From Gammaproteobacteria bacterium (lineage in GTDB: Bacteria > Pseudomonadota > Gammaproteobacteria > Steroidobacterales > Woeseiaceae): 64,000 nt of DNA. The DNA lies in the NCBI GenBank assembly GCA_029884455.1, contig JAOUHU010000010.1:1-64000 (forward strand), written 5' to 3'. Positions 53,401-62,612 of the stretch are shown in pieces; within the stretch, counting starts at the first letter, position 1; the number at the start of each line of letters is the position of its first letter. The position numbers were made by a program, and so were the translations under genes. The notes beneath the pieces were generated by a model that had not been told where the DNA came from, ran no database searches, and was given only the letters and a program-made list of their open reading frames with translations.

Positions 53401-55621
53401 GATTCTCGCCGTACGCTGAATGCACTTGCGGCTCTGCCGGCGGTTCTGCCGCTAGCGGCTCTGTCGGCAGCGGCTCTGTCGGTAACGGTATTTCCTTGCC
53501 GTCCTCATTCACGACCCATAGCGGCAACGGCTCCGTTTCGTCGAAGCTGCCGTCTGTGCCATAGGCACGCAACACATACGCAAGCTCGTACAGCGGACCA
53601 TCGACAACCGCCGGTGGCGGTTGCCAGGTCGCGATCGCGTCCGCCTCGACAGCCACGACGGCGAGCGGCTGCGCCTCGATCGAGCGTCCTTTTTCGAATA
53701 CGCGCACTTCAGCCCGCTCGATGAAATGCGCGTAGTTGGTATACATGCGGAAACTGACCGGGGATGCCTTCTTGCCGATGAAGAATTCGCCCTGGCCGAA
53801 TATCGGTCCGGACTCGACATGCGGCGACAGCTCTATAAAGGATGGCTCCGCCGCGACACTGAGCCTGGGCGCCGAGCGAAGATTGTCGAAACCAAACTGG
53901 ATATCGACCTTTTCCAACGCGACGTCGGTGCAGCGCTGGATATCGGATGAGCTACGCTTCGGATCATCGATCGGCTTGCCGTCCACGGTGATGCGCATCA
54001 GGTTCAGGCCAAGCGGATTGGCCGCCGTTATCTCGCGCGTAATGCGCGTGATATCGACACCTTCGTAATCATCGAGGATGGCGAGTTCGTCGTACACCAC
54101 CTGTACTGCAACATGCGAGGTTTCACCCTGCACGAAACCGACATTGATGACGTCTGCGGAATGCACATAGCCATGGCCCTCGAATTCGGCCTGGTTCTCG
54201 TCGAGCTGCATTTCGTCGACCAGCAACTGCATCGCTCGCCGCGCCCGGGATGCCGACAGACCAATGTCGTCTCCATAGACTGTCGCGGTGCGGCGCTCCA
54301 GGCGCTCATTGCGCGTGTAGCCAATAAATCGCAACCGCGGATTCGTCTTGTCAGCGACATCCGCCAGCCCGCGGGCCAGTGTCGCCGCATATCCGGCCGG
54401 GATGACCGGCTGCCCGTCCGTGAATTCGATGTTTGAAATTTGCCCCCAGGGAGGATCATAGACACGCGTCACGATCTCCGCGCCGGCATCTTCCGGGCAC
54501 AGCTGCGGTTCGTCCGGCAGGTCGGCCAGCGGGTCGTCGTACCAGAACTCGACTTCGACGCGCCGATTGAGCGCACGCCCGTTGGGCGTCGCACTTGATC
54601 CCAGTGGCCGTGTCGCGCCCCGGCCGTCGCTGTCAATCATCTCGGTCGAAATGTTGAGTTCGTCCTGTACCGCCAGCGCGACGCGACGCGCGCGTGCTTT
54701 CGACAGCCCGATGTGATCGCCGTAGATGCGCTCGGTGCGTCCGAGCAGTGGCGCATCGTCGGTATAGCCGACAAACTTGATCATCACGTTCTGCTTGTCG
54801 GCCAGGTTCTGCAGTCCCTGGCGCACGCGCTCGACGAAAACCTCGTCGACATCGATCGTGTCCTCATCGTAATGCAGCGGTGCGACGAGGTTTTGCAGCC
54901 GCGCCCGTTTCGCGTGGCCGTCCACGTAGCGCAGCTTGCAGACGGTTTCCATGCGGCAAACCTTGACGCGCTGGATTTCGTGCGGCACGAGGAATTCCTC
55001 AAGCGCAACCTTCTCCCGCGGTTCGTCGTACCAGACTTCTACTTCGACGCGCCGGTTCAGGGCGCGCCCTGCCGCCGTCGCATTGCTCGCCACCGGCCGG
55101 GTTTCGCCAAACCATTCGTAGGACACCGCCTCGGGCGGCAAGGCCAGCACGGTCTGGAAATATTCCGCGACCTCGCCGGCGCGTTCGCGCGACAAGCCGG
55201 CGTTATCGCCATAGATTTCTACCAGTCGCGGCGACAACGGCTGATTGTCCGCGTGTCCGATCAGGTGCAGGCGTACGTTCAGCCGGTCCTGCATGCGCTC
55301 CAGGATGGCACCCAGCGACTCAACCGTCGATGCCGGAATGTCGGCAACCCCGGACTCAAAGCGTATCGGTGCCACCAGGTTCGCGAGCTTGATTGTTTCC
55401 AGCGCATCGTTGACCGTCTCGCGCAGTTCGAGCGTATCGCCTTGCTCCGCGGCAATGCGGTCGGGATCCTGTACCCACTGGGTGACACCGACGTCAACAT
55501 CGAGCTGTCGTTCAACGACCTCGCCGAGCGCTTCTTCGGTGACATCCGCAGCGAGTACCGGCGCGGTCGCCAACGAGACCAGCCAGGTCAGCCAATAGCA
55601 GGACAAGCGTTTCATGTTCAT
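50474..55621 (-). CDS. Triple OmpA-domain protein fused to a predicted outer-membrane beta-barrel
   Basis: A 1715-residue exported protein with a signal peptide ending near residue 25 (APVLAA). Three OmpA-like domains lie in tandem at about 85-200, 245-362 and 396-512. Domains 1 and 2 carry YGDNAGLSRERA and YGDHIGLSKARA plus NRRVEVEVW and NRRVEVEFW; domain 3 keeps YGDDIGLSASRA but has lost the NRRVE motif. A region of beta-rich modules follows, then a Pro/Glu/Thr linker (713-731), then about 900 residues of alternating strands with short turns, typical of a large barrel. The last residue is Met and not the usual Phe, so the BamA signal is atypical. The start overlaps the stop of the DUF11 gene by four bases (ATGA). 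Domains 1 and 2 probably bind peptidoglycan. Confidence 0.85.
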   Translation of the reverse strand: MNMKRLSCYWLTWLVSLATAPVLAADVTEEALGEVVERQLDVDVGVTQWVQDPDRIAAEQGDTLELRETVNDALETIKLANLVAPIRFESGVADIPASTVESLGAILERMQDRLNVRLHLIGHADNQPLSPRLVEIYGDNAGLSRERAGEVAEYFQTVLALPPEAVSYEWFGETRPVASNATAAGRALNRRVEVEVWYDEPREKVALEEFLVPHEIQRVKVCRMETVCKLRYVDGHAKRARLQNLVAPLHYDEDTIDVDEVFVERVRQGLQNLADKQNVMIKFVGYTDDAPLLGRTERIYGDHIGLSKARARRVALAVQDELNISTEMIDSDGRGATRPLGSSATPNGRALNRRVEVEFWYDDPLADLPDEPQLCPEDAGAEIVTRVYDPPWGQISNIEFTDGQPVIPAGYAATLARGLADVADKTNPRLRFIGYTRNERLERRTATVYGDDIGLSASRARRAMQLLVDEMQLDENQAEFEGHGYVHSADVINVGFVQGETSHVAVQVVYDELAILDDYEGVDITRITREITAANPLGLNLMRITVDGKPIDDPKRSSSDIQRCTDVALEKVDIQFGFDNLRSAPRLSVAAEPSFIELSPHVESGPIFGQGEFFIGKKASPVSFRMYTNYAHFIERAEVRVFEKGRSIEAQPLAVVAVEADAIATWQPPPAVVDGPLYELAYVLRAYGTDGSFDETEPLPLWVVNEDGKEIPLPTEPLPTEPLAAEPPAEPQVHSAYGENRLRMHNIGLSSGTVSVRGSGISEAQQVWVAGRPIPVDISGNFVSEEILPEGAHTVEVAVLDEDGGGELYLRDFEFKPKDWFYVGMADLTLSQGSSNGPIELLQGENSDYDYDSNTDGRLAFFVNGKFGDHWKLTASADTREGSLDSLFSNFMDKSPQAFFRRIDPDYYYPTFGDDGTVAEMAPTMGKLFVRLGKGDDYGQWGNFKIAYMQNELAQVDRGLYGANLHYQSEGATTFGDRRLVANAFAAEPGTIGNREEFRGTGGSLYFLQQQDILAGSESVRIELRDKASGIVTGVVNLTPAMDYDIDYLQGRILLAQPLAATSDDGLLVRSGSVSGDEAYLVVRYEYTPGFGDIEALATGGQLHYWLGDYVKVGVTTNLNEQDDTDSSLNAADVTLRWSAGSWVKLQQAQSEGLVSLATTSVDGGFEFDSYDPASFVDAEAASHRADISVDLGDFVDFTDGKLSVYVQEADAGFSAPGQLALTDTRNYGGALTLPFGSRFSLGAKFDNRTQEQGVDTQAQEYNLGYRFTENWDLKAGYRKDERLDNSIIVPLTQEQGERSDAVLQVGYDSRSTWNTHLFVQDTLSVTGDREENGRVGIGGSYRMSDKLRIDAEVSDGDLGKGGKLGTNYLHSERTSLYLNYALENERTDNAMRIIRGSQGNLVTGVKTRLADSTSVYLEERFQQSESMTGLTHATGVNFVPNVKWRFGFTSDIGTLQDTQTGANTDRLAGGVQVGYNTGSLQFASGIEYRNDEAEQLDLSSNERETWLFRSNFKYQINPAARLLGKLNYSESTSSLGTFYDGGYTEAVLGYAYRPVSNDRLNTLVKYTYFYNVPTTEQIGLQSLATTFIQKSHIAAVDVTYDLTSSVTLGGKYAYRLSQTSLDRENLEFFDNNASLFVLRGDYRFRKNWEVLLEARMLQMADLDERRSGALATLSRYIGDHLKVGLGYNFTDFSDDLTDLSYDHHGVFLSLTGTM

Positions 55622-58600
55622 TCGCTGGCCCTCCGGATCTTCTCCGGCGGTGCCCCGAGACGCCAGAAAACTTCAGGCTCGATGAGCAGCTCATAGCAGC
55701 AGTTCTGCGCTTCCCAGGCCGTCGCGATTTGTTCTTGCAGCGCGTTGATGCGTTGCGTGACCAGCGACTCCTGCTCGACGTCCGCCACATAGGACAGCCG
55801 CAGGATTGCGGGTGCCTTGCGTAATTCGTGCAGCAGCAAGTCGATTCGGCCCTGCCACTGGTGCCGCATCTCGGTCGTGCCGGGCTCGAACACGGCGTCG
55901 GCGATATCCAGCCCGACGACGCGATAGATCGAGGCGCCGAAGTTGATGCGCAGCGCCTTGCCGCGGGTCGCGCGCTGCACCTGCACCGGCCGCGTCGAGC
56001 TGCGGAAGCCGCTCGGCAAGGTGCGGTCATCGAGCTTCAGCACGAAATTGCTGCCGCGGCTCTCGTTCGGCGTTATTGCGCAGGTGATGTGATAGCGGCC
56101 GTGCGCATCGGTGCTCGCAGCAAGGCCGCGCGCGGTAATTACGCGCACACCGGCGAGCCCGTCTTCGTCGCCATCCTGGTAACCGTTGCGGTTGCTGTCG
56201 TTGAAAACCTTGCCCGTGACATCGGTGCAGTCGAAGGTCGGGTCGGGCACGATGCGCACGGTGGCCTCGGCCTCCTCGGACAGCGCCGTGCCCGTAAGCG
56301 AACTCATCGCCTGCGCACGGTTGACGAATTCACCCTCGGTTACGCCTGCGCCGACGGCCAGCAGCAGCTTGATCGTGTGCCGCCCGTCGACGAGCAGGGT
56401 CAGGTTCGACCAGACCAGTTCGCGACCCGCAACCACGGGTTCGCTCGCCACCCCGTCGAAACGTGCCGAGCCTTCGACGTAGTGGAAACCGGCCGGGTAG
56501 CGGTCGACCACGGTAATGTCACTGAGGTTGGCGCCGAAAGAATTGCTGATCCGGATTTCGTAGGGCACCAGCTGGCCGCGGGTAACGTTCAGCATCGGCG
56601 TGGTCTTGCTGACAGCCACCGCACCACCGAGCCGCGGATCGAGCGGAATATGGTTGTTGAAAAGCTGGCTGGAACCCGGCACCTGGATATCGTTCAGCCG
56701 CAGAAACAGGTGATAGGCCGTGCCCGCACTTTGCGCCGGTACCGACGTCGGCGGCGCGAATTCGGAAGCTTGCGCCTCGCAATAATTCGGCGTTGCGAGC
56801 ACTGCATCGTTGCTCGATCCGGGACAGGCCGGTACATCGAACGGCTGCGTCGTGGCATCCGAGGTCGGCGGTATGAACGCCGAGACGCCGGGCTCGTAGC
56901 TCGCATCCGGCGCCTGCACACGCAGCAGGTAGGTCGGGCCAGGCGCACAGTTCGCGTCCGAGAAATTGAGGTCGAACTTGTAATAGCCGTTGCCGACCGT
57001 GACTTGGTCCTGCTGGTTGGGATCATCGAAGCAGCTGCCGGGTACCGGCAGGCCATTGCGAACGTCGACCATGGTTACGACGGCACCGGCGATCGGGCCG
57101 CGCGTAATGGAGTCGTAAATAACACCGTTCGGATCGACCGGCATGTTCAGTGCCAGCAGGTTGCTGCCTTCCTGCACATCGATCTCGTCGATACGTTGCA
57201 GGCCGTCGGTAAAATCAGAGTCGGTGACACCCAGTAGCGCAGTCCGGCTGCCGGCGCCAGGCGCGCTGAAGCGCAGCGAGTAGAGATCCGTGGTGCCATA
57301 ACTCGGAACCACATTGCTGAACCGGTAGTAACCGTCGACGTCCGTCAGCATTGCGCGCACCAGCAGATTGTTCTGCAACAGCTCGACGGTCCAGCCCTCA
57401 AGCGGCCGTTCCAGCCCGCCTGGCACGTCGTCGTGATCGGCGTCATGCCAGACGTAACCACTGAGCATGCCGGCATTGGGCATCGCACCGACGTCGATGG
57501 AAACGCTCGCCTCGGCAAGCTGCTGCGGGTCGTTCCAGTACACACGTCCGGTGTTGGTGATGGTCGTACCTTCGAGCAGGTTCGGATTGATCACTGCCTG
57601 GAAGCGCAGCACCACCGTTTCACCCGGGTTCAGCGCACCGTACTGGTTGAAGTAATCGGCCGTGATCGTGGTGGTCGCGGCATCGTAGGTCACGCCGGCG
57701 CCCAGGCCATTCAGCGTCGCCGACAGGTCGACATAGGCAAGGTAGCCCGGATTGACCTCGTCGAGATTGTCGGTCATCGCGACGTAGTAGGCCGGCACGG
57801 CCGCGATGTTGGTGGCGGTAACCGTGTATTCGAGTGTCGCACCCGGAAGTGCCGCGCCACCGCCGACAACCGCAACCGCCTTGACGATGGACAGGGCCTG
57901 CGCATCGCCAACGACCACGACGGTCGGTTCGGGACCGGTCGCCGGATTGCCATCGCCATCGGTCAGCAGATTCGGCCGTTCAACAGAATAGACGGTCGCC
58001 TGGTTGATAATAAGAGTGCCGGTAGGCACCGCCGCGTTGACCTGCATGTCGAACTGCACCAGCGCCGACTGGCCCGGATTCAGCACGCCTGCACCATCGG
58101 CCGGCAGTGGCGGCGTGAGGTCGGCCGAGCTGACGGGAATACCCGCGATCAGCGGGAACACGCCGGCGTCCGGCTGGCCGACCGGCAGGCCATTGAGCGT
58201 CACCGAGTCGGCCACGTAGGTGAGGTCATTCGGCACGACGTCGACCAGTTCCACCGCGGTCGCGGCTACATTGCCGTTGTTGTAAATCGTGATCGAATAG
58301 CGCAACACGTCGCCGGGATCGACAATGCCAGGCGTGCCGAGATCGACCTGCAGCGCGGCCGACTTCGGCGCAAACAGCAGCGGATAGTTGCCGACCACGT
58401 CGCGCGTCGGATCGTCGGCCAGTGGCGTACGCGGGTCGTCTGACGGCACATCGGCAATGCCGTAGTCAACCGCGCTGACAAAAGCCTGGTTCGAAATAAT
58501 CGTGCCGTCGGGCACGTCCGGATACACGATGACATCGAAAACAATCGTCGCGACGTTATCAGCCACGCCGGCGTTCAAAACTCCCGGCGTTGTGTCCTGC

Positions 58601-61600
58601 GGTGCGTTCACCAGGATGCCGTTGCCGAGCGGCAGGCTGCCGCCCGCAGCATCGGGCACGGCGATGCCATTAAGCGTCGTGCTGCCGGCAACGTAGCTGG
58701 TGTTGCCGGGCACCTGGTCGACAATCTCCACCCCGGTCGCGTGGTCGGTACCGATATTCTGTACCGTGATCGTGTAGCGCAGCGTCTCGCCGGCGAGCAG
58801 CACGTTTGGATCACCGTCGATATAGGACGATGTCTTTTGTACGCGGAAGGCGGGTGCCGAGGTGATCCGAACCTGGGTCGGATCCTCGTCGCCCGCAATG
58901 TTCGGGTCCGCGGCGCCGTTAACATTCGGGTCGTCGCTGACGGCCACCGGGTTGCCGTTGTACAGCAGGCTCGACTGGTTATAAACGTAACTGTCGTTGC
59001 TGATCACGGGCACCAGCACAATTTCAAACTCGACCAGCACGCTGTCGCCAAGCGGACCGAGGCTCAGATTGCGCACATCGAGCAGGCCGCTACCGGCTGC
59101 ACCACCGTTCGGGTCCGTGTTGCCGGCATCCGCCCCGGCCGGCAGCGTAACGACACTCAGCGTCCCGGCCTGGAACATCGGCAATGTGTTGAGCCGATCG
59201 AGTTCATCCACCAGGCTGAAATTGGCGACTGAGCTGGCACTCGCGTTTTCGACGCGCAAACTGTAGCGCAGCGTGTCGCCCGGGCTCGCAACGCTTGCCG
59301 GATTGTCGCCACTGCTGACGTTGGCGACGGTCTTTTCGAAAATCAGGATGGGCGTAAATTCAACCACCGTGAGCGCGTCCTCGTGGTCCAGCACGCCGAC
59401 CGTGCCGTTGGTCACGGCGCGCGTGTAGGTGCGTGCATAACTCGCGTTGGCGCCCGAAAAAATATCGAGACTGAACCACTCGGTCGCGCCGGCGACATTT
59501 GTCAGCACCGCATCCGCCTGTGTATCCGCATCCAGCAGCGTGTCGTAACTAACGATCAGGCGCTGGTCGGGAGCGATGGCCGCGGCTGCTGTCAGCGCCT
59601 GCAAGGTAAATGTACAGGCCGGGTCGCCGAGCCAGCTGACCACAAAATCGGTACCCTCGGACAACGGCGGCGCAACTGGGGTCACACCATCGGCCGCGAA
59701 TAATTGTGCCGTGAAGTTCACCGGCGCCGCATCACAGGTGCCGCCGTCAGCCTGGTTCGGCAGTCGGTCGGTAATCGTCAGGCCGTGTGCTGCGGACGCA
59801 CCGATGTTGTGCACGTTCAATGTGAATGTTTCCGCGACACCGATGCGCATGTTGACCGGGCCGCCTTTTTCGAGTGTCAGCTCGGGCTCGACCACGGTCA
59901 TCGGCGCACTGCTGCCGGGCAGGCCGGGTCTCTCGGTCACCGTGTCGTTGTCGGACAGGTTGTAGCTGTAGGCAGCGCTATTAATGAAAGTCAGGCCAGC
60001 AAGGTTGTTGCTGGTATCGGCAAGTCGCAACGTGATTTCGATGACTGCCTGCTCGCCGGCCGGGATATCGATGCCATTGACCGGGTCTTCGATCACGAGG
60101 TTGTCTGGCGTCCCCGTGTTCACAGGCGTCCAATTACCGGCAGCCGAGATTTTTGTCACGCTGACGAATTCGAGATCGGCTGCCGAAGCACTGAGATCGT
60201 CGAGCAAGCGTACATCGTAGAGCGGTGAGCTGTGCGGCACGGAAGGCACAGTGACCAGGTAGCTGAATTCTTCGCCAATGGTCGCGGTGGCCTGCGTCGT
60301 CGCCTTGATGAGCGCAGTCGGTGGCGGGCCCTCGATGATGATGCGCGTCGGATCCTCATCGCCGGCGATATTCGGGTCCGCCTGGCCGTTGACGTAGGGA
60401 TCGTCGCTGTCCGCTATCTTGATACCGCTGACGAGATCGGCCTGGTTGGTCACCAGGGTGCCATTCGGCAGGGTCGAGTTCAGCGTCACATCGAACTGCA
60501 CCAGCACTTCGCTCGCCACCGGCAGGCTCAAGTTGCCGATGTCAAGCACGCCGGCACTGTTGGTACCGCCGTTCGGGTTGGTGCCGGACGTGTCGGCGCC
60601 AGGCGGGATCGTTGCGGCGACCAGCGTAAGGGATCCCGGTACAAACACCGGCACCGGATTCATTGCACCCAGGTCGTCGCGGAAACTGAAATTGGCGAGC
60701 GCACCATCCGTTGTCTGCAGGCGCAACGTATAACGCAGCGTATCGCCCGGGCCAGCAGTAGTCGTCGGATTGACGCCGGTACTCAGGTTTGCGACGGTCT
60801 TTTCGAAGAAGTAGCCGCGCAGTTCGACGACGGTCGTGTGTGCGTCCTCATGGTCCGCTACGCCAGGTGTGCCGTTGGTCAGCACACGATTGAAAACAAC
60901 CCGGTCCGTATTGCTGCTGTCGCCGTTAAACCATTGGCTTGCGCCGACGACGTTGGTGAGCGCGGTGCCGTCCTGGCTGTCCGCATCGAGTCTGGTCCGG
61001 TAGTTAATAACCAGGCGTTCATTGGCACCGATCGCCGCCTGCGCCGTAAGCATGGTCAGCGACAGGCGGCAGGTCGGAGCGCCGGCAAAACTGAAGGTGT
61101 AGTCGCTGCCTGCCGCGAGCGGGCCTTTGCCGGGGACCGGCGTCGTACCGTCCGCTGCAAACACCTGCGCGTCGAGGATTTCCGGGGTCGTATCGCACAT
61201 GCCCCCTGTGGCGCCATTCGGCAGTTGGTCAAGCAGTGTCACATCCCAGGCATCGGTCAGACCGGTGTTGTGAACGTTAATACCGAAGTTGCCCCACTCG
61301 CCGAGGTTGAGTGTCCGGCCGATCGTTGCCGGGCCAATCTTGGTCACTATGAGTTCCGGTGTAGCAATCGTCAGTGGCTCGGAAATACCCCACTCACCTG
61401 GCAACGGCTCGTAAAATATTCCTTCGATAAGGCGGCCGAAATCCCACTTCGCAATATTGATGAACTGGGTGCCGGGCGCGTTCGTCGGCGTGTCCTGCAG
61501 AACCACATCCAGCTCGATGATGAACTGTTCGCCGGCCGGGATAATCGGAAAATTGTCGAAAGTCAGAACGCCGCCGACATTCGAAAAGGTGTGCGGTATC

Positions 61601-62241
61601 GGCGCGCCACTCGTTTCCCAATACGCGCGATAGCCAAGAAAAGTCAGGTCTACACCCGTTGCATTCAGATCGTCGACGATCGTAATGCCGTGCAGATTAT
61701 TCACAGAGCCCTGCGTATTGATTACAGTCGTCGTTGCCGGATCAAACAACACCGGGCTGGTCAGCGACCAGGTAAACGGCACGCCGATCGCAGCGGTGGT
61801 CTGGCCGGGCGGATTTTGCTTGTCAATCTTTTCAACCGGAATCAGCAGGTTCTGGCAATTTGCCTGGATCGTCGATGACGAACCGTTCGTGAACCAGATC
61901 TTGTGTTCGAGCACGGCGTTACAGGACATCTGCCCGGTGTGCACGACGTTATCGAAAATGATCAGCCAGCGTTCATTGGTTTGCCCGGGCCTCGTGAAAA
62001 ACGAGAAGTTCGTGGTCAACGGATTGCTGGCCGGAAAATTGCGCACCGTGCAATTGGTATCGATGTTTATGTTCGACGGCGGATTGGGTGTGACGAAGCC
62101 ATCGAGCGTAGCGTTTGGAAACGTCGAGCAGTCGGTGGCCTGAGCGTTCGCCGTGGCCGCCGCGAACAGCAATGTGATCGCAGCCAGCAGGCGCACGCAT
62201 GTGGTACCCAAGCGGAGATTTCTATTGCTGATAAGACCCAT
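55618..62241 (-). CDS. Giant secreted DUF11-repeat protein under c-di-GMP riboswitch control
   Basis: A 2207-residue protein with a signal peptide cleaved near residue 33 (ANA-Q). About nine DUF11/conserved-repeat modules run from about 297 to 1920, recognisable by GDTLRYTLRL, GETLRYTITVQN and GDVLRYSITI followed by aspartate-led LVD/LLD strands. A block of about 490 residues is duplicated (starts near 297 and 787), including the shared PNIAGDEDPT. Two SdrD B-like modules with Asp-rich calcium-type loops are near 1592 (HDADHDDVPGG) and 2005 (NDSNRNGYQDGDEDG). The C-terminal 100 residues are non-repetitive and contain a Cys pair (NCCYELLIEPEVFWR). No sortase motif or autotransporter barrel is present. 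A surface filament or matrix protein is inferred. Confidence 0.87.
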   Translation of the reverse strand: MGLISNRNLRLGTTCVRLLAAITLLFAAATANAQATDCSTFPNATLDGFVTPNPPSNINIDTNCTVRNFPASNPLTTNFSFFTRPGQTNERWLIIFDNVVHTGQMSCNAVLEHKIWFTNGSSSTIQANCQNLLIPVEKIDKQNPPGQTTAAIGVPFTWSLTSPVLFDPATTTVINTQGSVNNLHGITIVDDLNATGVDLTFLGYRAYWETSGAPIPHTFSNVGGVLTFDNFPIIPAGEQFIIELDVVLQDTPTNAPGTQFINIAKWDFGRLIEGIFYEPLPGEWGISEPLTIATPELIVTKIGPATIGRTLNLGEWGNFGINVHNTGLTDAWDVTLLDQLPNGATGGMCDTTPEILDAQVFAADGTTPVPGKGPLAAGSDYTFSFAGAPTCRLSLTMLTAQAAIGANERLVINYRTRLDADSQDGTALTNVVGASQWFNGDSSNTDRVVFNRVLTNGTPGVADHEDAHTTVVELRGYFFEKTVANLSTGVNPTTTAGPGDTLRYTLRLQTTDGALANFSFRDDLGAMNPVPVFVPGSLTLVAATIPPGADTSGTNPNGGTNSAGVLDIGNLSLPVASEVLVQFDVTLNSTLPNGTLVTNQADLVSGIKIADSDDPYVNGQADPNIAGDEDPTRIIIEGPPPTALIKATTQATATIGEEFSYLVTVPSVPHSSPLYDVRLLDDLSASAADLEFVSVTKISAAGNWTPVNTGTPDNLVIEDPVNGIDIPAGEQAVIEITLRLADTSNNLAGLTFINSAAYSYNLSDNDTVTERPGLPGSSAPMTVVEPELTLEKGGPVNMRIGVAETFTLNVHNIGASAAHGLTITDRLPNQADGGTCDAAPVNFTAQLFAADGVTPVAPPLSEGTDFVVSWLGDPACTFTLQALTAAAAIAPDQRLIVSYDTLLDADTQADAVLTNVAGATEWFSLDIFSGANASYARTYTRAVTNGTVGVLDHEDALTVVEFTPILIFEKTVANVSSGDNPASVASPGDTLRYSLRVENASASSVANFSLVDELDRLNTLPMFQAGTLSVVTLPAGADAGNTDPNGGAAGSGLLDVRNLSLGPLGDSVLVEFEIVLVPVISNDSYVYNQSSLLYNGNPVAVSDDPNVNGAADPNIAGDEDPTQVRITSAPAFRVQKTSSYIDGDPNVLLAGETLRYTITVQNIGTDHATGVEIVDQVPGNTSYVAGSTTLNGIAVPDAAGGSLPLGNGILVNAPQDTTPGVLNAGVADNVATIVFDVIVYPDVPDGTIISNQAFVSAVDYGIADVPSDDPRTPLADDPTRDVVGNYPLLFAPKSAALQVDLGTPGIVDPGDVLRYSITIYNNGNVAATAVELVDVVPNDLTYVADSVTLNGLPVGQPDAGVFPLIAGIPVSSADLTPPLPADGAGVLNPGQSALVQFDMQVNAAVPTGTLIINQATVYSVERPNLLTDGDGNPATGPEPTVVVVGDAQALSIVKAVAVVGGGAALPGATLEYTVTATNIAAVPAYYVAMTDNLDEVNPGYLAYVDLSATLNGLGAGVTYDAATTTITADYFNQYGALNPGETVVLRFQAVINPNLLEGTTITNTGRVYWNDPQQLAEASVSIDVGAMPNAGMLSGYVWHDADHDDVPGGLERPLEGWTVELLQNNLLVRAMLTDVDGYYRFSNVVPSYGTTDLYSLRFSAPGAGSRTALLGVTDSDFTDGLQRIDEIDVQEGSNLLALNMPVDPNGVIYDSITRGPIAGAVVTMVDVRNGLPVPGSCFDDPNQQDQVTVGNGYYKFDLNFSDANCAPGPTYLLRVQAPDASYEPGVSAFIPPTSDATTQPFDVPACPGSSNDAVLATPNYCEAQASEFAPPTSVPAQSAGTAYHLFLRLNDIQVPGSSQLFNNHIPLDPRLGGAVAVSKTTPMLNVTRGQLVPYEIRISNSFGANLSDITVVDRYPAGFHYVEGSARFDGVASEPVVAGRELVWSNLTLLVDGRHTIKLLLAVGAGVTEGEFVNRAQAMSSLTGTALSEEAEATVRIVPDPTFDCTDVTGKVFNDSNRNGYQDGDEDGLAGVRVITARGLAASTDAHGRYHITCAITPNESRGSNFVLKLDDRTLPSGFRSSTRPVQVQRATRGKALRINFGASIYRVVGLDIADAVFEPGTTEMRHQWQGRIDLLLHELRKAPAILRLSYVADVEQESLVTQRINALQEQIATAWEAQNCCYELLIEPEVFWRLGAPPEKIRRASE

Positions 62242-62288
62242 GCTCAGTCGCTACTTTCCCTGTGCACCAGGCTCGCGGTTGCATGCGG

Positions 62289-62307
62289 GTCAAAGTCGCA
62301 CTTTGAC
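62289..62307 (-). promoter_or_regulatory. Expression-platform hairpin of the c-di-GMP riboswitch
   Basis: GTCAAAGT, three bases and ACTTTGAC form a perfect 8-base stem directly after the aptamer. Its 5' arm shares GTC with the 3' strand of the aptamer's closing helix P1, so the two pairings exclude each other. No U-run follows, so control is probably not simple intrinsic termination; translation or Rho access are the alternatives. The start codon lies about 48 bases downstream. Confidence 0.65.
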
Positions 62308-62397
62308 TCGAGCGGTCCCGCTGCCATAAGGCGCCCATCCTTTTAGGCCGGTGACTTTGCGTCACTGTCTTTCGACAGCTTTGCCTTTGTCAGAATC
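62305..62397 (-). ncRNA. Cyclic-di-GMP-I (GEMM-I) riboswitch
   Basis: The conserved core reads GGCAAA, the stem CUGUC-GAAA-GACAG, then GUGACGCAAAGUCACCGGCCUAA, as in the Vibrio Vc2 aptamer. The GAAA tetraloop has its receptor in the other arm (CCUAA ... UAUGG), which is seen in GGCCUAA and CCUUAUGGCA. Closing helix P1 forms between GAUUC (62393-62397) and GAGUC (62305-62309). The aptamer is upstream of the DUF11 gene in the same orientation. Family identity is from the recalled consensus and is very specific. Confidence 0.95.
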
Positions 62398-62556
62398 CAG
62401 ACAGAACTATCGCTCATCAGCCGTGAGACGTGGGGGACCTGCATCACAATTTGTGCGGTCGTTACCCATGCCCCAAACGCTTGGGCAAGACCCCGCCGTT
62501 ATTGGAACAGGCGCCCGCAGCCGGCGGTGAAACCACCGCCCGGCAGGCCCTTATGT

Positions 62557-62581
62557 CAATAAAAATCCGGCCGACGCGGAC
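62557..62581 (-). terminator. Weak terminator after the AgmX-like gene
   Basis: GUCCG, seven bases and CGGAU form a 5-base stem followed by UUUUAUU, about 30 bases after the stop at 62613. A stronger stem without a U-run (GGCGGTG/CACCGCC) follows at 62523-62540. Together they suggest that most transcription of the riboswitch operon starts afresh within 62398-62522, where I see no clear sigma-70 promoter. Confidence 0.4.
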
Positions 62582-62612
62582 AGCGTCTGCCTTATGTAAC
62601 AACGGCTTTGAA

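Noticed and set aside
50500..62240. CRISPR or simple DNA tandem repeats within the giant genes
   Set aside because: Repetition is at the protein-module level with diverged DNA; no regularly spaced identical DNA repeats were seen.
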